From: Aquabacterium sp. | GTDB taxonomy: Bacteria; Pseudomonadota; Gammaproteobacteria; Burkholderiales; Burkholderiaceae_C | Length of the DNA: 47,656 bases | Direction of reading: 5' to 3' | Assembly (NCBI GenBank): GCA_023150345.1 | Contig: JAKLLB010000024.1 | Location: 1-47,656, forward strand | In this document: positions 16,881 to 24,702 of the stretch, piece after piece | Layout of the letters: each line of letters begins with the position of its first letter | Position numbering within the stretch: the first letter of the stretch is position 1 | Position numbers and translations under genes: made by a program | Notes under the pieces: generated by a model | Databases searched by the model: none | What the model saw: the letters and a program-made list of their open reading frames with translations, nothing else | What the model was told of the DNA's origin: nothing

Positions 16881-17945
16881 TCAGGGAACCATCACCGCAC
16901 GCTTCTTGATCGTGCGGTGGTGGACGGCATCGAAGACGGTGTTGATCTCGGCCAGCGGCATCGGCTGCACGAAGGGCTTGAGCGCCACCTTGCCGTCGAG
17001 CACGAGGTCGAGCGCCGCCGGGTAGTACTCGGGCGGGCAACCCCAGTTGCCGATGGCCTTGGCGTCGAACGCCATCAGGTTGGACAGGCGGATCTCCACC
17101 TTGTCCATCGTGAAGCCGACGACGCTGAGCGTGGCGCCGTGCACCAGCAGGCCGAAGGCGCTGGTCTGGCCTGCGGCCGTGCCCGAGCACTCGAAGATCT
17201 GCCATTCGGTGCCGCGCAGGCCGTTGGCCTTGGCAAAGGCCGAGATCGCGCCCTTGAGCGCCTTGGCGTCATGCGCGCGGGCATTGAGGGTGAGCGCGGC
17301 GCCATATTGGGCCACCGCGGCCAGCTTGTCGTCGTCGACATCGATGGCCACGACCTGCGCACCGAAGGCGCGGGCGATCTGCACGCAATAGCCACCCACA
17401 CCGCCCACGCCGATCACGATGGCCAGGCTGCCCGGCGCCACCCCGGCGCGTCGAACCGCCTGGTAGGGCGTGGTCAGGGCGTCGGCCACGATGGACACCT
17501 CGGCCAGCGTCAGGCCGGCGGCGGCCAGGCGCCCTTCATCCACCCGGCACAGGCCGCGCGCCGGCACCACGATGTGGGTGCCGAAGCCGCCCTGGATGTC
17601 GTTGCCCGGCATCTTCTGGGCACGGCAGATCGGCGCCAGCCCGCGCTGGCACAGGTCGCAGCTGCCGCAAGGCAGCACCGCGGGCACGATGACCGCGGCA
17701 CCCAGCCACGACTCGGCGCCGGCGCCTGCGGCCACCACGCGACCGCTGATCTCGTGGCCCAGCGTCAGGGGCAGCGGGGAGTTGGTGCGCACGCCGTCGT
17801 AGTAGTAACCCAGGTCGGTGTGGCACACGCCGCAGCCGGCCACGGCCACTGCCACCTCGCCGACAGCCGGCGTGGCGTCGAAGTCCTGGCGCTGCATGGG
17901 TTCGCGCGGGGCGGTCATCACCCAGCGGTGGGCGGCAAGGGGCAT
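16881..17945 (-). CDS. had: 6-hydroxycyclohex-1-ene-1-carbonyl-CoA dehydrogenase
   Basis: A 354-residue zinc-dependent medium-chain alcohol dehydrogenase that oxidises the hydroxy product of Dch to the oxo compound used by Oah, with NAD+. Seen are the catalytic zinc ligands [14 protein letters not shown] and [12 protein letters not shown], the structural zinc cysteines [15 protein letters not shown], and the Rossmann glycines [22 protein letters not shown] is characteristic of Had. It is the first gene of the minus-strand operon, with an AGGAG site about 11 bases before the ATG. A second ATG nine codons in is possible. Confidence 0.93.
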   Translation of the reverse strand: MPLAAHRWVMTAPREPMQRQDFDATPAVGEVAVAVAGCGVCHTDLGYYYDGVRTNSPLPLTLGHEISGRVVAAGAGAESWLGAAVIVPAVLPCGSCDLCQRGLAPICRAQKMPGNDIQGGFGTHIVVPARGLCRVDEGRLAAAGLTLAEVSIVADALTTPYQAVRRAGVAPGSLAIVIGVGGVGGYCVQIARAFGAQVVAIDVDDDKLAAVAQYGAALTLNARAHDAKALKGAISAFAKANGLRGTEWQIFECSGTAAGQTSAFGLLVHGATLSVVGFTMDKVEIRLSNLMAFDAKAIGNWGCPPEYYPAALDLVLDGKVALKPFVQPMPLAEINTVFDAVHHRTIKKRAVMVP

Positions 17946-18048
17946 GATGCGTGGGTCTCCTGCAATGTCTTCGAGTCGTTCGCCGAGTCGCGGTTGGTTT
18001 GATCCGGAGGGGTTGACCGGGCGGGCCGACCCGCTTAATCTGGCATTC

Positions 18049-18064
18049 CGGTACCGTGATACCG
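18049..18064. promoter_or_regulatory. inverted repeat in the had-korA divergent region
   Basis: CGGTA (18049-18053) and TACCG (18060-18064) form a 5-bp inverted repeat with a six-base spacer, lying between the divergent had and korA starts. It is operator-like but short, and I know no regulator with this exact site. The divergent region 17946-18166 holds no gene. Confidence 0.25.
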
Positions 18065-18103
18065 ATTTAGGTCCACATGATGCCCCAGCGGCGCCGCGGT
18101 TCG

Positions 18104-18117
18104 CTGATCCAAGTCAA
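18104..18117 (+). promoter_or_regulatory. FNR/AadR-type site between had and korA
   Basis: CTGATCCAAGTCAA matches TTGATNNNNATCAA at eight of ten defined positions. It lies 50 bases before the korA ATG and 159 bases before the had ATG. FNR-family regulators (AcpR, AadR) are known to activate anaerobic benzoate genes in Azoarcus and Rhodopseudomonas. The site could serve either direction: on the minus strand a CATCAT hexamer sits at about class II spacing, and on the plus strand TACACA at 18148-18153 is somewhat further away. Confidence 0.5.
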
Positions 18118-18166
18118 ATACGAAACGGCGTCAGGGGTTCACCCAAGTACACATAAGGTGTCCAAC

Positions 18167-19927
18167 ATGAACATGCGCGATCCCACCCCGCCCAGCAGCG
18201 TTTCGGTGGCCCTGGCCGGCAGCGGAGGTGCCGGCGTCATGACCGCCGGCAACCTGCTGCTGGCCGCGGCGGCCAAGGCCGGTGCCTATGGTCTGATGGT
18301 GCGCACCAGCGGCCCGCAGATCCGCGGCGGCGAGGCCGGCGCCCTGGTGCGCCTGGGCACGCGGCCGCTCGACTCGCTGGACGACCGTTTCGATCTGCTG
18401 CTGGCCATCGACTGGCAGGGCGTGTCGCGGTTTTCCGACGAGGTGGTGCTCGGCCCGCGCAGCGTGCTCATCGGCGACCCGGACGAAGGCGAGCCGCCTG
18501 CGGTGTTCACCGCCAGCGGCGCTCGCTACATGCCGCTGAACCTCAAGAAGATGAGCAAGGCGCTGCCCGGCAGCTGGGTCAACATGCTGGCGCTGGGCGT
18601 CTCGGGCACCCTGTGCGGCCTGCCGCTGCAGGCGCTGGAAGACGCCGTGCGCTCGGACTGGAAAAAGCCCGATACGCTGGAGGCCAACCTGGCGGCGGTG
18701 CGCGCCGGTGCGGCAGCGGCCGAGGAGATCGTGGCCCGCCTCACCGCCGAAGGCAGCGCGCCGGCCCGCCTGGCGCCACCCACGGCGCAGGACCGCCCGC
18801 GCTGGCTGCTCAGCGGCAACGAGGCCGCCGGCTTCGGTGCCGTGCGCGGCGGCGTGCGCTTCGTGGCCGCCTACCCCATCACGCCAGCCACCGAGGTGCT
18901 GGAGTGGCTCGCGCCGGCCCTGCAGAAGGTGGGCGGTACGCTCATCCAGGTCGAGGACGAGCTGGCCTCGATCAATGCCATCGTCGGCGCCTCGTACGGC
19001 GGCGTTCCTTCCCTCACGGCCACGGCCGGACCCGGCCTGTCGTTGATGGCCGAGGGCATCGGCCTGGCGGTGGCCTCCGAAGTGCCGGTGGTCGTCGTCG
19101 ACGTGATGCGCGGCGGCCCGTCCACCGGCATTCCAGCCAAGAGCGAGCAGAGCGACCTTTCATTCGCGGTCAACGGCCTGCATGGCGATGCCCCTCGGCT
19201 GGTGTTGGCACCCACTTCGATCAGCGACTGCCTGGCCACGACGCAGTGGGCCGTGCATCTGGCCGAGGCCTTGCAGGCGCCGGCGCTGGTGCTGTCCGAC
19301 CAGTTCATGGGCCAGTCGCGCACCATCGTCGACAAGCCCGCCAAGCTGCCCTACCAGGCCAATCGCCTCACTGCCGAGGCGAACACGCCCGACTACAAGC
19401 GCTACCGCGACACGCCCAGCGGCGTCTCGCCGATGGCGGTGCCGGGCCGCCCCGGCACCACCTACACGGCCGACGGCCTCGAGCACACCGAAGGCGGCAT
19501 TCCCAGCAGCCAGGTTGCCGAGCATGTGCGCCAGATGAACAAGCGCGAGCGCAAGCTCGCCATCCACGACTACGGCGACATGTGGGCCGACATCGAAGGC
19601 GATGGCGACCTGGCCATCATCACCTTCGGCTCGGCCACCGCGCCGGTGCGCGAGGCCATCGCACGCGCGGCGGCCCAGGGTGTGAAGACGCGCCTGGTGG
19701 CCATGCGCCTGATCGCACCGGCGCGCACCGAACAGATGAACCGCGCGCTGCAAGGCGTGCGGCGCATCCTGGTGGTCGAGCAGAACCACGGGGCCCAGCT
19801 CTACCGCTACTTGCGCGCCTATTTCGATCTGCCGGTCAAACCCGACACCTACCACCGACCCGGGCCGCTGCCGCTGCGCCCGGGCGAGATCCTCGATCAA
19901 CTGCTGGCCTGGAGGAACGCCGCATGA
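18167..19927 (+). CDS. korA: 2-oxoacid:ferredoxin oxidoreductase, fused gamma/alpha subunit
   Basis: The 586-residue protein fuses a gamma domain (about 10-200: VALAGSGGAGVMTAGNLLL and RTSGPQIRGGEAGALVRLG) to an alpha domain (about 225-586: GGVRFVAAYPITPATEVL, TATAGPGLSLMAEGIGLA, GGPSTGIPAKSEQSD). With KorB it oxidises 2-oxoglutarate to succinyl-CoA and reduces a low-potential ferredoxin. In Thauera this enzyme regenerates the ferredoxin for benzoyl-CoA reductase. The ATG at 18167 follows an AAGGTG site. The korB start overlaps the stop (ATGA). The gene is divergent from the bcr operon and shares its control region. Confidence 0.9.
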   Translation: MNMRDPTPPSSVSVALAGSGGAGVMTAGNLLLAAAAKAGAYGLMVRTSGPQIRGGEAGALVRLGTRPLDSLDDRFDLLLAIDWQGVSRFSDEVVLGPRSVLIGDPDEGEPPAVFTASGARYMPLNLKKMSKALPGSWVNMLALGVSGTLCGLPLQALEDAVRSDWKKPDTLEANLAAVRAGAAAAEEIVARLTAEGSAPARLAPPTAQDRPRWLLSGNEAAGFGAVRGGVRFVAAYPITPATEVLEWLAPALQKVGGTLIQVEDELASINAIVGASYGGVPSLTATAGPGLSLMAEGIGLAVASEVPVVVVDVMRGGPSTGIPAKSEQSDLSFAVNGLHGDAPRLVLAPTSISDCLATTQWAVHLAEALQAPALVLSDQFMGQSRTIVDKPAKLPYQANRLTAEANTPDYKRYRDTPSGVSPMAVPGRPGTTYTADGLEHTEGGIPSSQVAEHVRQMNKRERKLAIHDYGDMWADIEGDGDLAIITFGSATAPVREAIARAAAQGVKTRLVAMRLIAPARTEQMNRALQGVRRILVVEQNHGAQLYRYLRAYFDLPVKPDTYHRPGPLPLRPGEILDQLLAWRNAA

Positions 19928-20778
19928 CTGACTGTGCAACCCCCGAAGCCGCCGACGCGGCCGCCCCGCTGGCCGCAGGCGACTTCAAGTCGAGCTACAA
20001 GCCAATCTGGTGCCCCGGCTGCGGCGACTACACCGTGCTCAGCTCGGTGACCAAGGCGCTGGCCACCCACGGCCGCCCGCCGCATGAGGTGGCCGTGGTC
20101 TCGGGCATCGGCTGCAGTTCGCGCATACCCGCGTACACGAAGTGCTACGGCTTTCACGGCGTGCACGGGCGATCACTGGCCGCGGCAACCGGTCTGAAGC
20201 TCGCCCGGCCCGACCTCACCGTCCTGGTGGCCGGCGGCGACGGCGACGGCTACTCGATCGGCGGCAACCACTTCCTGCATGCCTGCCGGCGCAACGTGGA
20301 CATGACCTACATCGTCATGGACAACCACGTGTACGGCATGACCAAGGGCCAGCCCTCGCCCACCACCGAACCCGACTGGGACTCCAAGCTTGCCCCAGGG
20401 GGAACCGGTGTGCGCGTGTTCCACCCGCTGGTGGTGGCGCTGGCTTCGGGCGCCAACTTCATCGGCCGTGCCTTCGCGGGCGACCTGCATGGCACCGCCG
20501 ATCTCATTGCCCAGGCCATCGCGCACCCGGGCTTCTCGTTCGTCGAGATCCTCAGCCCCTGCGTGACCTTCCGGCCCGAGCAGCGCAGCTGGAAGTCGCT
20601 GGTGCGGCCCTCGCCGGTCCCGGCCACCGACGATCCGGCCCGCGCCGCGCGACGCCTCATGACCGACGACGGGCTGAACATCGGCGTGCTCTACGCCGGC
20701 AATCGCACGCCGTTCCCGCTGGGCCCGCGCCCGGCGCGCATGACCCCCGATGACCTCGAAGCGGAGTTCGCCGTATGA
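19924..20778 (+). CDS. korB: 2-oxoacid:ferredoxin oxidoreductase, beta subunit
   Basis: The 284-residue thiamine-diphosphate subunit. It has the N-terminal KPIWCPGCGDYTVLSS and VVSGIGCSSRIPAYT cysteines of the beta subunit, and the ThDP/Mg motif GGDGDGYSIGGNHFLHACRR ending before MDNHVYGMTKGQPSPTT. The three cysteines plus a fourth, in ILSPCVTF, would ligate a [4Fe-4S] cluster. It overlaps korA by four bases and the next gene by four bases, so all three are translationally coupled. 2-oxoglutarate is the likely substrate from the pathway context, though pyruvate or others cannot be excluded by eye. Confidence 0.9.
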   Translation: MTDCATPEAADAAAPLAAGDFKSSYKPIWCPGCGDYTVLSSVTKALATHGRPPHEVAVVSGIGCSSRIPAYTKCYGFHGVHGRSLAAATGLKLARPDLTVLVAGGDGDGYSIGGNHFLHACRRNVDMTYIVMDNHVYGMTKGQPSPTTEPDWDSKLAPGGTGVRVFHPLVVALASGANFIGRAFAGDLHGTADLIAQAIAHPGFSFVEILSPCVTFRPEQRSWKSLVRPSPVPATDDPARAARRLMTDDGLNIGVLYAGNRTPFPLGPRPARMTPDDLEAEFAV

Positions 20779-21290
20779 GCACGCCCGTGCCCCAAACCAT
20801 AGAAGCGTTCATGGCCCAGGCAGCGGCCATGGAACTCGAGGCCGCCCAGCGCTATGCCGAGCTGGCCGACACCATGGAAACCCACCACAACCGCGAAGTG
20901 GCCGAGCTGTTCCGCAAGATGGCGGTGATCGAAGGCAAGCATGCCGAGCAGATCATGGCCGAGATGGGCTGGAGCGAGCTGCCGCTGGGTGCTCGCGCCC
21001 CCGTGTGGGACGGCATGGAATCCGCCGAGTCGGTGCCGGTCGACGAAACCCACTATCTGATGCGCCCCTGGCATGCGCTGCAGCTGGCGCTGGCCGCGGA
21101 GCAGCGCGCCGAGCGCTTCTTCGCCCAGCTCGCCGAGGCGGCCACGGTCGACTCGGTGCGGCGCGCTGCGCTCGAACTGCATGCCGAGGAGAAGGAGCAT
21201 GTCGAGCTGATCCAGCAATGGCTCAAGCGGGTGCCGCAACCCGAGCCGGGCTGGGACGAAGACCCGGATCCGCCGCGCTACGATCAGTGA
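20775..21290 (+). CDS. ferritin-like/rubrerythrin-type diiron protein
   Basis: This 171-residue helical protein shows two ExxH-type pairs of the ferritin-like superfamily: AMELEAAQRYAELA with EGKHAEQIMAEMG, and LAAEQRAERFF with HAEEKEHVELIQQW. These would bind a diiron centre. It lacks the C-terminal rubredoxin domain of classical rubrerythrin. Its ATG overlaps the korB stop, so it is made together with KorAB. A peroxide or O2 scavenging role protecting the oxygen-sensitive oxidoreductase and benzoyl-CoA reductase is a reasonable inference. Confidence 0.8.
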   Translation: MSTPVPQTIEAFMAQAAAMELEAAQRYAELADTMETHHNREVAELFRKMAVIEGKHAEQIMAEMGWSELPLGARAPVWDGMESAESVPVDETHYLMRPWHALQLALAAEQRAERFFAQLAEAATVDSVRRAALELHAEEKEHVELIQQWLKRVPQPEPGWDEDPDPPRYDQ

Positions 21291-21384
21291 GCGCCGGACC
21301 GCAGGCACAGCCTGCCTCGCTTGGTGCTGTCCGGTGCCGGCGGCACCAAGCGGAATGAACACGACGAACAGGAGACTCGCACAC

Positions 21385-21801
21385 ATGCACACGCCCCTGA
21401 TGCCGCCCGACTGGGCGCCCCCGATCGGCTACGCCAACGGAATTGCCGCCGGCCCTGGACAGATGGTGTTCATCGCGGGCCAGGTGGGCTGGGATGCCCA
21501 GCAGAAGTTCCACAGCGAAGAACTGGCACCGCAGTTCGCGCAGGCGCTGGACAACATCCTCGCGGTGTTGGCCCAGGCCGGCGGCGGCCCCGAGCACATC
21601 TGCCGCATCACCGCGTTCTGCATCGACCGGCCGGCCTACTTGGCGCAGCGCCGGGAACTGGGCCGCATCTGGCGCGAGCGCATGGGCAAGCACTTCCCGG
21701 CCATGAGCATGATCTTCGTGGCCGACCTGCTGGACCACCCCGCGAAGATCGAACTCGAAGCCACAGCGGTGGTGCCCTGGCCCGAGCCCAAGGGCAGTTG
21801 A
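21385..21801 (+). CDS. RidA-family (YjgF/YER057c/UK114) protein
   Basis: A 138-residue RidA-family protein: YANGIAAGPGQMVFIAGQVG near the start, ALDNILAVLAQAGGGPEHIC in the middle and ELEATAVV at the end. The catalytic arginine of canonical RidA imine deaminases, expected in the strand before the last motif, appears absent (AMSMIFVADLLDHP). It may therefore belong to a non-deaminase Rid subgroup. The ATG at 21385 follows AGGAG by 10 bases; an ATG at 21355 is possible. It lies about 94 bases behind the ferritin-like gene and converges on the LD-carboxypeptidase gene. Rid genes of unknown role occur in other aromatic degradation clusters. Confidence 0.78.
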   Translation: MHTPLMPPDWAPPIGYANGIAAGPGQMVFIAGQVGWDAQQKFHSEELAPQFAQALDNILAVLAQAGGGPEHICRITAFCIDRPAYLAQRRELGRIWRERMGKHFPAMSMIFVADLLDHPAKIELEATAVVPWPEPKGS

Positions 21802-21810
21802 AATCCGTCC

Positions 21811-21836
21811 CCGGCAGCAGGCTATGCCACTGCCGG
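21811..21836. terminator. hairpin between convergent RidA and LD-carboxypeptidase genes
   Basis: CCGGCAG (21811-21817) pairs with CTGCCGG (21830-21836) around a 12-base loop. The stem runs into the last codons of the minus-strand gene. Only a short A/T stretch is near, so it is a weak candidate. Confidence 0.3.
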
Positions 21837-22880
21837 CTGCAGCAACCTCAGGGTGCCGGCGTCGGCATCCATCTCGACCGGCAACCCCACCGGCAGCGTG
21901 AGCTTGCGCCGGATGTGGCCGAACTGCGCGCCGGCGTACACCGGCACCCCCAGGCGGCCGAAGTAGTCGTCGAACACCTCGTCCAGCGTCAGCGTGCCGT
22001 AGCCCTCGCCCGGCTGGCAGTTCGTGAACGCGCCCAGCACCACACCGGCCAACCGATCGAGTACACCGGCCAGCATCAGCGTGGACAGCATGCGGTCGAC
22101 CCGGTAGATGAACTCGTTGGTGTCCTCGAGGAACAGGATGGCATCGGCGAAGTCGGGCATGAACCGCGAACCCGCCAGCGAAGCCAGGACGGCCAGGTTG
22201 CCCCCCAGCAGCGGCCCCTGCGCACGCCCGGAGTGCAGGGTGCGGACGCGCCCCTCGCGCGCCACCACGTGGTCGCCGCGCTCGGGTTGGTTGGCCAGCG
22301 TGGCCGCCTCGGCCTCGACGAGGACACGCCGAAACGACCGCACGCTGAACTCGTTCCACTCCGAAACGCCCACCGGCGCATGGAAGGTGACCAGCCCCGT
22401 GCGGGCGTGTACGCCGTTGAGCAACGCGGTGACGTCGCTGAAGCCGGCCAGCACCTTCGGGTGGCGTGCGATCAACGCCATGTCCAGCAGCGGCAGCACC
22501 CGGTTGGCGCCAGAACCACCGGTCACGGCCAGGATGGCGGCCACAGACTGGTCGGCAAAGAGCGCATGCAGATCGGCCGCCCGCTGCGACGGCGTGCCGG
22601 CCATGTGGCCATAGCGCGCGCGCAGGTTGGGTGCCTCGCGCACCCGAAAGCCCAGCGCCTGCAGCGTCTCGGTGGCCAGTTCGTAGGGCAGGCGCTCGAA
22701 CACCGCGCCCGACGGATTGACCAGCCCGATCGTGTCGCCCGGGCTCAGCCGCGGTGGCCGCAGCGGCGCGCGGCGCGTGATCGACTGGGCACGCACCGCG
22801 GCCGGCACGAGCAGGCTGCCGCCCAGCGCGGCCATCATGCGCCGCCGGGCAGGCCGCATCGGCAGTTGGTTGTCGCTCAT
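21822..22880 (-). CDS. LD-carboxypeptidase (peptidase S66)
   Basis: The 352-residue protein removes the terminal D-alanine from tetrapeptides of peptidoglycan fragments. S66 features include GDTIGLVNPSGAVFERLPY, the nucleophile elbow in AGFSDVTALLNGVHA, the glutamate region ILFLEDTNE and the histidine in AQFGHIRRKLTLPVG. The N-terminus MSDNQLPMRPARRRMMAAL has a twin-arginine signal followed by a short hydrophobic stretch, so it may be exported by Tat, unlike cytoplasmic E. coli LdcA. The start at 22880 is 8 bases after the dipeptidase stop, in the same operon. Confidence 0.85.
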   Translation of the reverse strand: MSDNQLPMRPARRRMMAALGGSLLVPAAVRAQSITRRAPLRPPRLSPGDTIGLVNPSGAVFERLPYELATETLQALGFRVREAPNLRARYGHMAGTPSQRAADLHALFADQSVAAILAVTGGSGANRVLPLLDMALIARHPKVLAGFSDVTALLNGVHARTGLVTFHAPVGVSEWNEFSVRSFRRVLVEAEAATLANQPERGDHVVAREGRVRTLHSGRAQGPLLGGNLAVLASLAGSRFMPDFADAILFLEDTNEFIYRVDRMLSTLMLAGVLDRLAGVVLGAFTNCQPGEGYGTLTLDEVFDDYFGRLGVPVYAGAQFGHIRRKLTLPVGLPVEMDADAGTLRLLQPAVA

Positions 22881-22888
22881 TTTGGACG

Positions 22889-23563
22889 CTATAGAATCCG
22901 AGGCAAGGTGGCCCTCACCTGGTCGCGGTCGCCGTGGTCGTAGTGCCACCATTCGGTGGGAATGCCGTGGAAACCCCCGCGCACCATGGCCGCATGCAAC
23001 CAGCCGCGCTCGGCCACCTGCGCGGCGCTGAGCACGCCCAGAGCAAGGTGCTCCGAGTCCATTGCCGGATGCGAGCGCAGGGTCATCTCGTCATAGCCGC
23101 TGCCCATGTCGACCTCCCGTCCTCGCGGGTCGAGCAGTGTGACGTCGACCGCCATGCCGAACGAGTGGATCGAGCCGCGCTTCGGATCGGCGAAGTACAT
23201 CTGGGTCGGCGTGCCCGCGGCATCGGCCCAGATCGCCTCCTGCACCCGTTGCGGCCGCAGCGCGTCGAGCACCAGCAACTGCCATCCGGGCCGCGCACCT
23301 GCCAGCCAGCGCGCCGCCTGCTCCAGCCCCAGCGCGGCTTCACGCCGCAACCAGGCGCAATCGAAGCCGGCATACAGCACGCGGCCGGCAAAGTTGTTCT
23401 CGCTCGCGTAGCGCAGATCATGGCGCACCCCCGTCACCGTACCCAGCGGGCACCAGTCTGGATGGCCGGGTACCGCCTCCACACGCATGGCCATGGGAGA
23501 GGCGCCGGATTCTCCGGTGTGCGCGCAGTCATGTCGTCGGCAGGTCATCGCAGGCCGCATCAT
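22889..23563 (-). CDS. ddpX: D-alanyl-D-alanine dipeptidase, VanX/DdpX type
   Basis: A 224-residue M15-family zinc dipeptidase that hydrolyses D-Ala-D-Ala. The zinc and catalytic motifs are SIHSFGMAVDVTLLD (S-x-H-x-x-G-x-A-x-D), the catalytic glutamate and third ligand in PTEWWHYD, and the substrate-side arginine in VLDALRPQRVQ. The ATG at 23563 overlaps the LysR stop (ATGA), which points to coupling; an internal ATG at 23494 would drop a poorly conserved N-terminus. No van-type ligase or two-component genes are adjacent, so it is probably a cell-wall recycling or nutrition enzyme rather than vancomycin resistance. Confidence 0.85.
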   Translation of the reverse strand: MMRPAMTCRRHDCAHTGESGASPMAMRVEAVPGHPDWCPLGTVTGVRHDLRYASENNFAGRVLYAGFDCAWLRREAALGLEQAARWLAGARPGWQLLVLDALRPQRVQEAIWADAAGTPTQMYFADPKRGSIHSFGMAVDVTLLDPRGREVDMGSGYDEMTLRSHPAMDSEHLALGVLSAAQVAERGWLHAAMVRGGFHGIPTEWWHYDHGDRDQVRATLPRIL

Positions 23564-24456
23564 GCCCGCTTCAGGCAGGCCTCGGCCGCCTCGCCCAGAA
23601 AGCGAACCAGCCGCCGCGCGGCTTGCGACAGCGGCGCCGCTGTCGGCGTGAGCAGGTAGAGCTGCACGCCGATCGCTGGTTCCATGGGCCGTGCCACCGT
23701 GCGGTCACCCGGGCTGGATGCCGCGGTGAACGGATCGACCACCGTGGCCCCCAACCCGGCCTCGGCCAGCGCACGGGCGAGCTGATAGGTCTGCACCGTG
23801 ATGCGCCACTGCAGCGCCACACCCTGCGCTTCGCATGCCGCGCTGAAGCGATTGCCCAGCGGATCGTCGCCCGCCAGTCCGATCAGCGGTTGCGGCAGCG
23901 CGGCCAGCGCGATGGGCCCACGCTGGCGTGCCAGCGGGCTGTGCGCCGGTATCAGCGCCACCATCGCGCCGGCGGCCAGCGGTTCGGCGCGGATACCCGG
24001 ATGGCGCGGGTCCTGCAGCGACAGGCCGAGATCGGCCTCGCCCAGCAGCAGGGTGTTGACCAGTTCCCGTGTGTGCTGGGTCGACAGCTCGCAGCGCCCC
24101 TCGGGCACCGCCTTGGCCCAGCGTTGCATGGCCGCGGGCACCACGGAGATGCCCAGCGTGGGTGTGACCGCCAACCGCACCGACTGCGTCTGGCCGGTGC
24201 GCAGGCTGGTGGCCAGCCGGCGTATGGCCACCAGATCGCCGTGCAGCTTGTCGACCTCCACATACAGCCGCAGCGCCTCGGGCGTGGGATGGAACTTGCC
24301 CCGCACCCGTTCGAACAACGCAAAGCCCAATTGGGCCTCGGCATGCTGCAGCACCTTGGTGACAGCGGGTTGCGAGATGTGCAGCAGATGGGCCGCACCG
24401 CTGACGGTGCCGGCCTGCATCACCGCATGAAAGACCTCGATGTGGCGCAAACGCAT
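23560..24456 (-). CDS. LysR-family transcriptional regulator
   Basis: The 298-residue protein has an N-terminal winged-helix domain, MRLRHIEVFHAVMQAGTVSG followed by AAHLLHISQPAVTKVLQHAE, and a periplasmic-binding-like effector domain from about residue 90. The ASQPAVTK-type recognition helix is clear. It is the first gene of a minus-strand operon with the VanX-type dipeptidase and the LD-carboxypeptidase, which it probably controls. That is unusual, since LysR genes are more often divergent from their targets. A 29-bp inverted-repeat arm lies 12 bases upstream of its start. Confidence 0.88.
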   Translation of the reverse strand: MRLRHIEVFHAVMQAGTVSGAAHLLHISQPAVTKVLQHAEAQLGFALFERVRGKFHPTPEALRLYVEVDKLHGDLVAIRRLATSLRTGQTQSVRLAVTPTLGISVVPAAMQRWAKAVPEGRCELSTQHTRELVNTLLLGEADLGLSLQDPRHPGIRAEPLAAGAMVALIPAHSPLARQRGPIALAALPQPLIGLAGDDPLGNRFSAACEAQGVALQWRITVQTYQLARALAEAGLGATVVDPFTAASSPGDRTVARPMEPAIGVQLYLLTPTAAPLSQAARRLVRFLGEAAEACLKRA

Positions 24457-24468
24457 GGCCGTTGCAGT

Positions 24469-24635
24469 CTAGTGCAGGGTTCGACGCTATACGGCACATC
24501 AAGCCGCGCCTTTGCCGCCCTGGCGTCGTTGCAAATCCTCGCGATGCCACGAGGCATCGCTGTGGTTTGCGCCTGGCCAGGACGACAAATCCATCGGCTT
24601 TCTCAAGTGCCGCATAGAGTCGAACACTGCACTAG
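24469..24635. repeat. 167-bp MITE-like element with 29-bp terminal inverted repeats
   Basis: The left arm (24469-24497, CTAGTGCAGGGTTCGACGCT then ATACGGCAC) matches the reverse complement of the right arm (24607-24635) at 26 of 29 positions. The 109-base interior has no open frame. Both arms begin with CTAG, which could be a palindromic target duplication. The element fills most of the gap between the LysR start and the TonB receptor stop. It could be a miniature inverted-repeat element or a paired regulator site. Confidence 0.6.
24541..24560. terminator. hairpin inside the MITE-like element
   Basis: GCGATGCC (24541-24548) and GGCATCGC (24553-24560) form a perfect 8-bp stem with a four-base loop. 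It sits near the middle of the inverted-repeat element and about 140 bases downstream of the TonB receptor stop codon. It could terminate that transcript, or be part of the element's own fold. No strong T run follows. Confidence 0.35.
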
Positions 24636-24702
24636 CCGCGACCATCGACGGAGCGCGGCCCGGCGGGGCGGCGACACATGCACCTGCCCCGGGACACGCC
24701 GA

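Noticed and set aside
17998-18003. TTGAT half-site near 18000 as a second FNR box
   Set aside because: No matching ATCAA half follows at the right spacing, so it is only a half-site.
22889-23563. Vancomycin-resistance determinant (VanX)
   Set aside because: No D-Ala-D-Lac ligase, VanH or VanRS-like genes are near; the neighbours are an LD-carboxypeptidase and a LysR regulator, fitting recycling or nutrition.
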